NCBI RefSeq assembly: GCF_023343835.1
Contig: NC_064435.1
Coordinates: forward strand, 68,954,134 to 69,018,133
Length of the DNA stretch: 64,000 nucleotides
Reading direction: 5' to 3'
DNA from: Lagopus muta
Lineage: Eukaryota; Chordata; Aves; Galliformes; Phasianidae
Position numbers and translations under genes: made by a program. Below, piece after piece: positions 20,993-32,575 of this stretch. The notes under the pieces were generated by a model that was given only the letters and a program-made list of their open reading frames with translations, ran no database searches and was not told the DNA's origin. The stretch's first letter is position 1. Every line of letters begins with the position of its first letter.

Positions 20993-21291
20993 TTTTGCAA
21001 GATAAAAGTGTAGACAGTTGAGTGCCGCCTTCTACTTGTTTGTCTGAAGCTGGAGCCGAGGGGGGAGCCGAAGATGCAGATGAGGTGTTAGGCGCCGTAG
21101 TTGAGGGCATATTTGCGGTGCTCTCTTCCTCAGGGGACCTGCAAGAAAGTACGCTCCCCGTACCATTTCTCCCAGTGTTAGTAGATTCCAACCCCATCAT
21201 AACACGCACCGCCTCAGGAATTTTGCCCTCCTCCCTGGCCACTCTGAGAGCTCTGAGTTTTGTCTCAGATAAAACTAGCTATTCCAATTAA
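20895..21291 (-). pseudogene. gag matrix-like fragment
   Basis: The minus-strand frame begins with LSETKLRALRVAREEGKIPE and runs through a serine/alanine/proline-rich middle (TTAPNTSSASSAPPSAPAS) to a stop at 20895. The ALxxAREE stretch resembles the end of the globular matrix domain of alpharetroviral Gag. The N-terminal part of matrix is missing: the frame is closed by a stop just upstream and beyond about 21295 the sequence turns AT-rich and unrecognised. It overlaps the PPPY-containing frame, marking a frameshift. Confidence 0.5.
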
Positions 21292-21295
21292 AAGA

Positions 21296-21469
21296 GAGTT
21301 CAGTCTTGAGCTCAATGAGTAAAGTGGACAACTGGTGAACCAGAACCAAACCAGAACATAAGAATCTTGGCAAAATAAATGCTCAGTATTGTACTATAGA
21401 AAGAGACAACCGTTTTACTGAGCTTCATTTTTTCCTTAGAGAATTCACTGCTTCAAATACACCCTAGGT

Positions 21470-21510
<41 letters not shown>

Positions 21511-24500
21511 CATAGCACAACTTCTAGCTTTCCATTTACAGACATATCACTGTCTTATTATTACTAACAGTCAGCAAAGGATTAAGTCATAATTCTGCAG
21601 ATGAAGAAGGATTCATTGCAGTGTTTGCAAAAGCTGTGAAGGCATCCAAAGCATGACAGTTTAGAGAGTTCACATCCTCTGAGACCATAGCCTCAGGGAA
21701 CACTGCTCTTTTCCTTTGACATTCAGTAAATATTCACAGGAGGCTGGACAAGGGGTGAAAACACATTCTATTTGCACTCGAGAAAACAGTCATAAAAAAA
21801 AAAAAAAAAAAAAAAGAGAATCAATAAATAGAATTGTTGACAACTTTTTACTGAAAATTCTCTACCTAAATATCATATTTGCATCTATTATCACTGCTTA
21901 TTTTACTGTGCAGCATATTTCCCATAGTTGGATTTAACTGTAAGGTTAATAATTCAATGGATATTTTCTTTCAGGTATTACTACCTACTTTGAACACATT
22001 AACATTCTGCAGGAACCAAACTGTTAATAGTAAATAAATATACACATATAGGAAAATTCACTGTTGCTCAGAAAGTTACCATTAAGTTCAACATTAAGCA
22101 AATTCTCCAGCCATGACTTGGACTGCTGTTTTTAATATTTATTCATTTTCTATAGTGTTGTAGCCTGATATTCTTTCCTCCCTGCTCTAATGCCACAAAG
22201 TAAGTGAAATAGAGTTACACATATTTAATAAAACCAGAAATGCGGTCTTGTCCTACTTCTTGCATCTCCCCCACCCCAGTAAGGACAACAGGAGAGTCAC
22301 TATGGACTTTAAGTTGGAAAAACTTGAAAAAAAGTGATAATAAGTATTAATATCACAAACCTCTTACATAAGTTTACTTAGCTTGAGCTAAATCAAACAG
22401 GAATGTAACAGAATTTCTTAGGTTTCACTAATATCATGCTCTTGACACTGATGTATTTTGCTAAGAAAAATATAACAAGAAACTCTCTTGAAAGAAAGTA
22501 ATCTTTGTTCTTTTTCTCCCTCTGTCCTAGCTATGACTTTCTGTACTCTTGCTATGTTGGATCTAGGTCTGATCTAGAACTTCTGTTTGTTTTCCAATAC
22601 ATTAACTGGCTGACCCTCATTAGTCACAATATGCATAAGCAATATGTGCATTCATAGGTCAGATGAATAGCTATGTTCCCTTAACATATCTTAATCTTTC
22701 ATTTTAAACAAATGCTTGTGAAGAAGGTACAATTAATAAGATATATAGATGTTAAGGAAGGAGATTCGAGTTGACCTATCAGCTTCATTCACAAATACTT
22801 TATGAATACCTACCACACCTTCAACCTACAAGCAATTCAAAGGATGCTGATTCACATGCATGAGACATTTTAACCAGAAAGATGGGAAATCAGGGAGAAA
22901 TACATGTCAAGATGAGTGCTCTTGGTAATGCTACAGAGAACGAGAAAGGCAAATTGCATTTTTCTGGAGAATAATTCTTAGGGCTAGAGTAAATTGGCAG
23001 CTGCAGACTATTCAGCCCTGGGTAGCCCATATACCAGACCTAAATGTTCCAAGAAATCAGAGATCTAGTTGTTAAAGATTATGTAAAAAACAGTAGATGA
23101 GACAAAAATATTGTTATACTTACTTGAGTTAGCCATTTACAATTTGATACATTGGAGAGACCCCTCTTGCTCCTCTTCTCCTGTTGTCTTGGTCTTCAGA
23201 TCATGGATACAGCACCATCTCAAAGCATGATCTGAAGGAAAAGCACCAAGGTTTTCAAAAATAAATCTTTTATGAGGAAATGTGTACACATTTTAACATT
23301 AGTTATGGTAATAGCATATATGTTCTCAGGTAATACTAAGACCCTCCAAAAATACATACTGTCCACTACTGTTTATTATTTGCAGTTTAAATTATGATAA
23401 ATTGTAGAGATCTACGCAAGTAGCATTAAGTGATCAAAACAAATATACTACAGATATGGTTAAGCTCTTTATAGAGATCTGAAAATTATTTTGAATGAAT
23501 CTTTTGCATCTGTAGTTTAATAGGCTGAAATGAATTGTAGTCATCCTAGATCTATTCAACAGATTTTAATGAATTAATAGTCTAGAATATGTAATATCAA
23601 GGATTAAGCTGCGGAGAAAAAACACCCAGAAAAACCTATACAGGAGCATATGTAAGTCACATCACTATTTTCAGAAAATTCATCTAGTTTTTTTGCAAAG
23701 TGTTACTAACGAACTTGTTGTGTACAGCATGCTATACCTAGGTTCTACATCAATCATTTCAGCAACCTAAAAAGAAGAATCATTGTGCTATAAAACTAAA
23801 GTTCTAGCATAAGGTGCCTATTTCAATAAAGAACTGGGAGAGAAAATTGAACCAAAAATGTTACCAATTTGAATTCAGCATCTTCTTCATGCCACAGTGG
23901 ATATGCTCAGGTCTCAGGCTGGAAAAAGTGATACTGACTGGTGCAATAGTATAATCTGAATTCAGATTTAAGAGTACTCCAACTGAAATGCTAGAAGAAA
24001 GAGACCCAACACTTTTGGGGAGCAGGTACAGACAAATGTCTAGTGTTTTAATATCCTCACTGCTACAATAGAACAACTACTTCAGCTACTTTCTGGCCTG
24101 TGTTTTCCAAATGGCAGCTTTCAGCTTTGAGATCCTGCAATTTCTTAAACAAAGAAAAGAATTTTCCCTTTGTATATCAGTAAGGACCATGATCAAGAAA
24201 ACTATTAAGCTTCTGCTTATTGAATACAGAGTTAAAAAGACATCTTGCAATACAGGCTTTCCAGATCTTTAGTCATTCTCATCTCTTCTTTCCTTATCTA
24301 GATCCCATGTATTAACATTCTTGTGCTTTGACTTCATCACTGTGCTCAGCATTTGCTTCAGTGCCAATTTCTGTCTGCCATCTCTTCAGATTTCCATGTT
24401 TATTGATCTCACATTATTCCTTTGTGATGATCACTGCACTTAGAACTATAGTCATACTTCTGATGAAATCAATTGCCCTAGAATGACAAAAACAGCAATG

Positions 24501-25854
24501 TAGTTGTTTTTTTTTTTTTTTAAATATATAGCTATCTTCAATAGAGGTTCAAATAAAGTAATATTGAAGACTATTCCTTAATTATTTTTTAAAGGAAGCA
24601 GATGATTTGTCTGCCTCTTAAAATTTATTAAGGGTAGCTATAACTACTTTTTCTGAATTATGAAAAAGTTAACTAAAACTGAGCTGGATTTTATCATCAT
24701 GATCACTGTTAAACTCAGAACCTGCCTCTTTTAAAATAAATATGCACATAAGGAGAGAACAGTGTTACCTTAGTTATGTATGCAAAGCAGTCCATAGTTC
24801 ATGTACAACTTCTGTGAAGGAAATAATGTTATTATGAGACCTGTCTTAAGAAGCATACTTATACAGATAAAGAGATGTCAGATGAGTATATCTGCCAAAA
24901 GCAGTATTCTAATTAAATGAAGTTTTTGACTGTTTGAGCTAAGTTTTTCATAATAGAACACACAATGTTAGACAAAAAAAGCCTGGAACAAATGAAGAGG
25001 GGAAGGAGAAGGATCTTCAGGAATAGAAGAGAAGCAGGAACCAGGACTATATTATTATGTGGAATTAGGTGAAGGCAGTGTAGTATGTACTGTCTTCTGG
25101 GTCTTTGTCTTTTTACTCATTCTGAGTGAAGTCGTCCAGAGCTCAGGCTCAGCAACTTTGAAACAAGACTTGTTTCCCCTCAGTGTAGTCAACTTTGTAT
25201 GGAACTGATGTCAATCAGTAGTTTTTTTTTCCCCCCAGGCAAAAATACCTCACTGTAAAACCTTCCTTTTTAAAGAGCCCAAATAGTACAATTTAAGACA
25301 TATTGTCATTAAGTTTAACTCACCTTACTGGTTTTAGCATATTTATATTTGACTCTAGTTTTATTTTATGATCAGTACGTTTAGCACCCTTTATGAGCAT
25401 CATTAATAGGCGTTCATTAGTAGCAAGCATTTTTTCTTGATAAGGAATTTTTTTTAAATCTAGGCATTTGATGTTGCTTGCTCCTGCACTAAGTTATGTT
25501 AATATAATCAAAAATACTTGCATTGTCTACCCATAGAAGATCATATTGAACGAATCCTCTGAAAACAGAAACGTGGGCAGTCTCATCCCATTACACTTCC
25601 CGCTGCTGTTTCACTGAGCTCACTTTACTCAGAATGGAAAGTTATGTGAATAACCTAAATGCGGAAATAACTAATTATATCAGAGCTGGAATTACAATAG
25701 GTCAGTATACCGTAAAGATTTTGAAGTATCACAAATATACCACTCATTGTTTGCCTTATGCTTTTGCAAAATACTCAGGCAAATATTTACACTGTTAATT
25801 TATAGTCTGCCTAAACAGGATGTAAGAACTATTTTAATAATATTAAAGCAAATC
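21296..25854. other. AT-rich intergenic stretch
   Basis: No gene is seen. A runs at 21480-21509 (30 bases) and about 21796-21815, and T/A runs near 24508 and 25220, are present; the A runs are not preceded by a recognisable retrogene. ORFs are at most about 70 codons and without motifs. Confidence 0.55.
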
Positions 25855-26195
25855 AGGTTCATCTTTACTCACCCTTGATTGATCAGTGGACTTAATTAAC
25901 AGATAAAACAAACAATACACTATGAAGAATATGCTTCTTGAGTTTAACGCCCAAATGAAGCAGCTGTAGGTACAAAAACAGAGGAAGAAATACTCAGATA
26001 TGCAGACATCTCCAGAGAGATATCCTCTGCCTCCACTGCCAACCCTTAAATGAGGTCTGGGAAGGGGTGGATCCTGGCTCCACCTCTTCTGGTCACACAG
26101 GTGCATTGCATTGCATGAAATCACCTGGGTTGGCCCTGCCTTCCCACCAGGAGTACAATCACTGTTTCAGGCCGTGACTTAGCATGTCTGTTTCA
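25855..26195 (-). repeat. Old solo LTR, same subfamily as 8069-8446
   Basis: Reverse complement of the LTR layout. From the right end on the minus strand: TGAAACAGACATGCTAAGTCACGGCCTG, CAGGTG-like core, CCAGAAGAGGTGGAGCC/GGATCCACCCC hairpin, CATTTAAGGGTTGGCAG as TATA-like box, then GAGATGTCTG. It aligns base for base with the start of the 8069 copy (TG, then 8 divergent bases, then ATGCTAAGTC). The 3' end near 25855 is uncertain and no target duplication was found. The ORF on this strand is a shadow. Confidence 0.6.
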
Positions 26196-28987
26196 CATTT
26201 CTTCGGTCCTCCTGGCAGGCATCCTTCTAAAAAGCACTCACCAGCAATTATTGTATAAATCTGGAAAGCAGAAAGGTGTAATTAGCTGGGTGGAACATAA
26301 GCAATCACAGGAACAAAGATAATCAAAGCAAATACTTTGATCTACTGTATCTTTAGTTATTGGTCTTATAAACTACTACAGAGAAAAGAATGTGATAGTG
26401 AACAGTGTTGATTTTTTAGTTCTGAACTATAGAAAGAAAAGAACTAAATGTAAAGAAAAAATGGATACGTTTTTTATTAGTGAGATTAAATTTGAAACTT
26501 TGTAATGGTTTAAATTCATCATTTTGTTTCATGAGAAAGCTTTCATTTTAAGGGTACATAACTATACACCTACATATGCTTTCTCTCCTACAGTTCTTTT
26601 AGCAGACATCAAAATAATAGTTATATTTGGTTATCTGCCAGAGGCGTACTAATAATGTAGTACTTCTCTTCCCTACTATACAGTTAATCAATAGTAGATC
26701 TATGATTGCTGCTGAAACAAAGAACTTTAATATCACAAAGAGTTTGAGAGAAAAAAAAAAATTAAAAATGCCTTTTTTTTTTGGTAGAATATATACTAGG
26801 AATGAAATCAAAGCACTTTAACTAGTGCTATTCCTCCCAGTGCAAATGTCAACATTTTCTCACATGAATCATAATGTACAGAGATGTGTTTAATGACCTG
26901 AAGTTCCTCTGAGATATGAATATCAAGATAGGTTGTATTTGGCCTTTAGGAAAGCCAACCAACAGAAAGAAAGTGATGAAACCTTTTTGATTACTGTACA
27001 GCTGCTGATGGATGATCTTAATATCTTCTGTTGCTAGGTATGTTTCATGCATCACCAGTAGAGAGTTTTATTTTTATAGCAAGAATATCTAAAACCAGAG
27101 CTAGCTCCTGAAAACAGATAATTTGTGCAAGTTAATAATAATAATAATAATCATCATCATCATCATCTTCTGATTTTTTTTTTTTCCCCACTAAAGAGGG
27201 AAGGGAGACTACTAACAAAGTGGATGAAAAGTATAATTCAGATGCAAATGAAGCTAACATTTTTTAATCTGGTTTGGGTCAACTGATTAGTGTTCATATT
27301 TGTTTCTTTTCCATTTTTCTTATGGTTCTTTTAAGGTGTTGGATAAGATGGTAAGTAATAGAATATATGTATTCAGTTTTGTTTTCAGTAAGCAACTAGC
27401 AAGGATGAGTTGTCTTGACAAACTGTAAATAATGCTTTAGGCTCTGTTATAAAAACAGTAGATCAAGTTCACAGACAAGACAAACATGTAACTCCCTTTG
27501 ATTTCAGTAAGTTGCATTTAGTTTCATGATCTGAGATAGTGTATTTTTTTTGGGGGGGGGGGGGGGGGGAGTAGAGGGGTGAAGGGGAAGAAGGGCTTCA
27601 TTGTATTTATCATGACTATTCCAAACTCTTTAAAGATCAGGACAAATGCACAAAAATAACAATGAAGTTAAGACTAATCAAATCTTTTAAAATTTTAAGA
27701 AGCACTCTTGTTTTGAGTCAATTCTTGTTTTAGATAAGCCTCTTTACTCATCCCTGTGGCACAGCAAAGCATTAAGCTACATTTAAATGTAAATAACTTC
27801 TGAGGTGGATTCAATTTACTTCAGTAAACAAGCAGCACATGATGCATAATAAATGCAACAATACACCAAGCACCAAATTCAGAATTCTTAGCCTCCTAAT
27901 TACATACAGTTCTTACATGTGATAGTTTCCTTTTTTGATGTTTTTGTATCCAAGTATGTTCAATCTATTTTTAATAAAAAAAAATGAGATTACTTCTGAA
28001 CTTCAAATGTAAGAAGGAAATAAGGTAATATAAACACAATCTACAGGTAGTAAGAGTCAAGAATATCTACACAAATTATTCAGAAATACAGATACATTCC
28101 AGAAGCATGGGAAGGGCTTTGGATTTATCTTTGCTGATCTAAGTTCATCAATAGAATACATTATGCCATATTTGTCTTTCTGAAACTTCTGACTGGCATA
28201 TAAGTGAATCATTTTCAAATTTAGGCCTCTCTGATAAGACTCCTGACTTCATATTGAAAGTGCAATTATAGTTTACTTTGTTTACTTCTGAAAAGGGGAA
28301 ATATATTAGTCATTCACTGCCTGGAACAGATGGTGACTCACATTCACCAAGCGTGGGAGACAGAGTTGCTACTGTGGGTCTCAGATTTTGGGCATATGAA
28401 TTGATAACATCTTGACTTATGAATTTTTTTTTTTTTTTTTTTTTTTTTTAAGTCCATTGGAGTGAAATGCAGAAAAGATAAAAGGAAATTTACAACATTA
28501 TGAAATTGCCATTCTGAATCTACTTGAATTGCTTGCTTACTGTTGAACAAGGAGAAACATACCGTAAACAGAATTGTTTCCTGCTGGTTGACAAATTTCT
28601 GAAAATCTAAGGAATCTATGACTTAAGCAATTTTATCTCAAATATCTTTCTCTATTGCTGGATAACAATGACATGATGTAAAATTTCTTAAAATAATTAA
28701 TAGCAACCTGATAGTGCCACCAATCCTTTTTCCATCCATCCTGCCAGCACAGTAGGGTAGCCCATAGTGTTGGCGCACTAGCTTAGGATCTGTGAAACCA
28801 GATTCTACTTCTAAATGGCTGTATGAACTGAAGTAAGTACTTCAACCTGTTCTGTAGACAGAAAATGCAATGTTTTTGGCAAAATAACTTGCACTTAAAT
28901 CAGAATCTACTCCCAAAGCAGAGATTTTTACCTTGGACTTAATGAAGTGTTAAAACTCCTTGCATATTTCCACTGTGTTTATTTTTC
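26196..28987. other. AT-rich intergenic stretch with simple repeats
   Basis: No gene is seen. A compound trinucleotide tract (AAT)n(ATC)n lies at about 27134-27169. A T8 run is followed by an uninterrupted G18 run (27552-27569) and further G-rich sequence. A T26 run is at 28424-28449. Otherwise AT-rich and unrecognised. Confidence 0.6.
27552..27579 (+). repeat. G18 homopolymer and G-rich tract
   Basis: Eighteen consecutive G (27552-27569) follow eight T, then AGTAGAGGGG. A tract like this can form G-quadruplexes and is prone to replication slippage and sequencing error. Confidence 0.9.
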
Positions 28988-29952
28988 CACAGAATCACAA
29001 GGTTGGAAATGACCCACACGACCATCCAGTCCAATCATCTCCCCATCACTACTGCCACCACTAGCACTAAACCATATCATGCAGCACGTCATCCAGATGC
29101 CTCTTGAACACTGCCAGGGACGGCAACTCCAGCACCTCCCTGGGCAGCCATTTCAGTGCCTGACCACTCTCTGAGAGAAGTTCTTCCTTATGTCCAACCT
29201 AAACCTCCTCTGATATAACTTGCAGCCATTGCCCTGTGTCCTGCTCACTGCCTGGGAGAAGAGGCCAAATCCCTCTTCATGACAACCTCCCCTCAGGAGG
29301 TTGTACAGTGCAATGAGGTCTCCCCTGAGCCTCCTCTTCTCCAGACTGAACAATCCCAGCTCCCTCAGCTGCTCCTCATAAAACTTGTGCTTCAGACCCC
29401 TCACCAGTTTTGTTGCCCTTCTATGGACATGCTCCAGGACCTCAGCACCTTTCCTGTAGTGAGGAGCCCAAAACTGAACACAGTACTCGAGGTGCGGCCT
29501 CACCAGTGCTGAATAGAGGGGGATGAGCACCTCCCTGCTCCTGCTGGCCACACTGTTTCTAATGCAGGCCAGGATGCTGTTGGCCCTCTTAGCCACCTGA
29601 GCACACTGTAGGTTCATGTTCAGCCGAGCATCAACCAACACCCCCATGTCCTTCCCTTCTTCACACTCATCCAGCCACTCATCCCCAAGCCTATAACGCT
29701 GCATGGGGTTGTTGTGGCCAAAGTTCAGAACCCGACACTTGGCCCTGTTGAACCTCATCCCATTCCCCTCAGCCCAGCGGTCCAGCCTGTCTAAAAACCT
29801 CTGAAGGGCCACTCTACCCTTAGGCAGATCAACACCACCACCCAGCTTGGTGTCATCTGCAAACTTGCTGAGGGTGCACTCATCCCCTCATCTAGGTCAT
29901 CAATAAAGATATTAAACAGGAAGGGCCCCAGTACTGACCCCTGGAGGACACA
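28988..29952 (-). mobile_element. CR1 LINE, 5'-truncated 3' half
   Basis: Minus-strand CR1 copy beginning in the RT palm (TGTCCTCCAGGGGTCAGTAC) and running through the C-terminal end of ORF2 to the 3' end near CACAGAATC. The 219-codon open frame 29812-29153 (start codon GTG as an artefact of truncation) contains [32 protein letters not shown]-like [26 protein letters not shown] and [15 protein letters not shown]. These are the thumb and C-terminal domain of CR1 reverse transcriptase. A frameshift lies upstream near 29870-29900, where the IDDLDEG-to-FADDTKL stretch changes frame. Only a trace of the terminal 8-bp repeat is present. The long open frame suggests moderate age. Confidence 0.93.
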
Positions 29953-30509
29953 ACTTTTTATGCACATATGCCTCTATTTTGTAGACTCTTTATGAAGTCT
30001 TATGTTATACCGAAGAAACGCACTCTCACTTTGCCATGGTTTCCAAAAAGGGCACCCTGAGACATCCTAGAAGATTATATATTTTGGTCTACAACTTAGG
30101 TCAAAAATGTTAAGTAATAGTTACTATTCAATTCTGTGGATACAGCCTTTTAGATAGTTTAGCTATAGATCTATTCACTGTACTTCCAATTTGTTTTTGG
30201 ATTTATTTATTTATTTTACACTTCCTGTAGTTTTCACAATTCCTTTACAAAACTATCTCACAGCGATTGCTCTGATTTTCAGGTTTCTCCAAATAAAAGT
30301 GAAGTATCACCTCTACTACAAATAGGTCTTTTGTTTCTTTTCTCTCCATAAAATAAATGTTGGCCTTCTGGAAGTCTCAGTACCATTAATTAGCAATTGA
30401 AAGTAGTAATTGTGCTTACAGCAAATGAATTTTACAGATGATGTGTTTTGTACCTTATGATATCACAAAAACCTCAATCACAAAATGATTACATCATAGA
30501 TTCCTGTTC
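29953..30509. other. Intergenic stretch
   Basis: AT-rich; nothing recognisable between the CR1 copy and the LTR cluster. Confidence 0.6.
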
Positions 30510-30514
30510 CTACT

Positions 30515-30847
30515 TGTATGGGAACTGCTGAGTCATGGCCTGAACCTCTGATTGATCACCTGAGGTGAGCCATGAGTCAGCCAGAGAAGCACAGGTGAAG
30601 GCAATTCACCTGTGCTGCCAGAAGGGGTGGAGCCAGGCTCCACCCCTCCTGGACCTATTTAAGAGCTGGCTACCACAGGGGAAGGATCTCTTCTGGAGAT
30701 CACCTCTCTTGGTGTCTTCTGGTGAGCTCAGCTGAAGGGTAAGCTCTTCCACTTATTCTCTTTTGTGATCGTTGTTTACCTTGCCTAATTCTCTTGATAT
30801 CTATTGGTTATACAATTATATTGTGATTATAACATCTTGATTATACA
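30515..30847 (+). mobile_element. Solo LTR with perfect 5-bp duplication
   Basis: Begins TGTATGGGAACTGC, ends GATTATACA, flanked by CTACT at 30510-30514 and 30848-30852. Same subfamily as the LTR nested at 10003. It carries TGCTGAGTCATGG (NF-E2/MARE-like), TCACCTGAGGTGA, TGAGTCAGCC, the CACAGGTGAAGGCAATTCACCTGTG palindrome, a GGGGTGGAGCC/GGCTCCACCCC hairpin, TATTTAAG and the donor-like AGGGTAAGC (GT at 30739). It lacks the 52-bp tandem duplication of the 10003 copy. No internal provirus sequence remains, so recombination between two LTRs is the likely origin. Confidence 0.93.
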
Positions 30848-30887
30848 CTACTACATTTTTGAAAAAAAAAAAGTATATAAAGCCTAT

Positions 30888-31216
30888 TGTATAATCTAAG
30901 AATTTTAGGTTGTTATAATCACAAAATAAATAAGAGAGTTAGGCGAAGCAGGCTATGAAAACAAAGGAGAATAAATAGAAAGGAGAATAAATAGAAAGCT
31001 TACCCCTATCCTGGGCTCACTCACAAAACACCAGCAAAGGCAACCTCCAGAAGAGATCCTTCCCCACTGGTAGCCAGCTCTTAAATAGGTCTAGGAGGCT
31101 CCACCCCTTCTGGCAGCACAGGGGAATTGCCTTCACCTGTGCTCCTCTGGCTGACTCATTGCTCGCCTCAGGTGATCAATCAGAGGTTCAGGCCATGACT
31201 CAGCAGTTCCCATATA
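30888..31216 (-). mobile_element. Solo LTR, opposite orientation
   Basis: Minus-strand LTR ending at TGTATAATC on the plus strand (30888), with its start at 31216 carrying TA instead of TG (plus-strand CCCATATA for expected CCCATACA). Flanks CCTAT at 30883-30887 and 31217-31221 are a perfect target duplication. U3 elements are as in its neighbours, but one arm of the hairpin is shortened (AGGCTCCACCCC without its partner). It has a GAGCCCAGGATAGG segment like the provirus LTRs, and a 16-bp tandem repeat (GGAGAATAAATAGAAA, twice) near 30965-30995. It therefore looks intermediate between the two LTR types. Confidence 0.9.
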
Positions 31217-31221
31217 CCTAT

Positions 31222-32205
31222 CAATAAATAAAATTGCAGTGTGTGCTAAATATTGAAGATTTACAGCATTATGATTTTACTACAGTAAAGCTGCAATACA
31301 TACTTTTTTTAGCTATTCAGTTTTGAGGTATAGCTCTTGATGGCAAAATCTAAGGGCTCCTTTTACAGACTATAGTAATAATTTGGACAGATATAACTGC
31401 TCAGTACAAGAGAAGCTTATTACAGGTATTATGGGAAGAAAATCTTAATTCCTAAAAAACATTCATTTGTAGAGTCAGAAATCATATTTTAGTCAGACTG
31501 CTTAGCACTGAAGACAAGTAAATAATTTACTTAGATAAATTATCTTCTTCCATTAACTGAGTGTATGCAAGTAAGATCATACTCTTTTTTTTCTGTAGTT
31601 ATCCATCATTCATATTCACTCCACTCCATAAGTTTTGAGCTATTTTTCAATTTTTTAAACTGCTCTGTGAACTCTGCAAAGATGCAAGTCTAGTCTGTCA
31701 GGAGAAAAATGACTATGATTTTCAGATCATTGCCTGCGTGTGGCTCATTCACAAACAAACAAAAAAAAAAACATTATAAGAAAATATATTTTTCACTTGC
31801 TAGATTTCTCTCTACCAATTTCTTTGAGTAGAAGTTCTGTTCTACAAATATCCAAACTAGCAAGATAATATAAAAATGCATTTATCTTATGAAGAAAGAT
31901 TCATGAATTCCTTTCCCCAAATATTAGGGACAGTTATCCAATATTCGTTATTTTTTATATATCACCTGATCTTTTTCTTTTTATTTTTATTTTGATATAC
32001 TTCACATTTTGCAAATCCCTTTGGAATAGCTATGTATGGTAGATAAAACTTTTACTTGCTTAATGTAAAATAGTCAGGAGCCAGACAACGCCTACAAATG
32101 CAAAGCAAATTCTCTTTTTTTTTTTTCCTAATAAAATATTGTCTATATTCTTTTTCATTTCTTCAGCAAACAATAAGACTGACAAAAAAATTACATCCTA
32201 TGTAC
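31222..32205. other. AT-rich stretch between solo LTRs
   Basis: AT-rich sequence with short A/T runs (for example near 31759 and 32115). No ORF or repeat recognised. Confidence 0.6.
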
Positions 32206-32210
32206 ACCTG

Positions 32211-32570
32211 TGTATAATCAAGATGTTATAATCACAATATAATTGTGTATAATCAATAGATATCAAGATGGTATAATCGCAATATAATCAAGAGAGTAAG
32301 GCAAAGCAGACAACAATAACAAAAAGAGAATAAGTGGAAGAGCTTACCCTTCGGTTGAGCTCACCAGAAGACACCAAAAGAGGGGATCTCCAGAAGAGAT
32401 CCTTCCCCTCTGGTAGCCAGCTCTTAAATAGGTCCAGGAGGGGTGGAGCCTGGCTCCGCCCCTTCCAGCAGCACAGATGAATTGCCTTCACCTGTGCTCC
32501 TCTGGCTGACTCATGGCTCACCTCAGGTGATTAATCAGAGGTTCAGGCCATGACTCAGAGTTCCCATACA
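32211..32570 (-). mobile_element. Solo LTR, minus strand
   Basis: On the plus strand it runs from TGTATAATCAAG (32211) to CCCATACA (32570). The 5-bp flanks are ACCTG (32206-32210) and ATCTG (32571-32575), one mismatch. It has the same subfamily hallmarks: TGAGTCA near the start, TGAGTCAGCC, CAGGTGAAGGCAATTCA(T)CTG, the GGGGTGGAGCC-type hairpin with one substitution, TATTTAAG and AGGGTAAGC. Its 3' part contains a partly duplicated TATAATC-rich region. The 77-codon ORF on this strand is a shadow of U3. Confidence 0.92.
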
Positions 32571-32575
32571 ATCTG

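Larger units (their letters stand above)
19123..21295 (-). mobile_element. 5'-truncated alpharetrovirus-like provirus
   Basis: Minus-strand order: gag matrix-like fragment (21291-20895), p10/capsid-like fragment with PPPY (20992-20585), an unrecognised region with a 175-codon ORF (20515-19988), a short ORF ending in a hydrophobic segment (19742-19515) and the LTR (19399-19123). No pol is visible. The small size, partial gag and missing pol resemble defective avian retrotransposons such as the ART-CH/EAV group, but this is from layout and motif resemblance only. The segment is clearly richer in G+C than its flanks from about 20400 to 21250. The 5' LTR and start of gag are absent. Confidence 0.6.

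Noticed and set aside
21480-21509. A30 run as the tail of a processed pseudogene
   Set aside because: No coding similarity, polyA signal at suitable distance or flanking target duplication was visible upstream. The same applies to the runs at 2858, 51651 and 54549.
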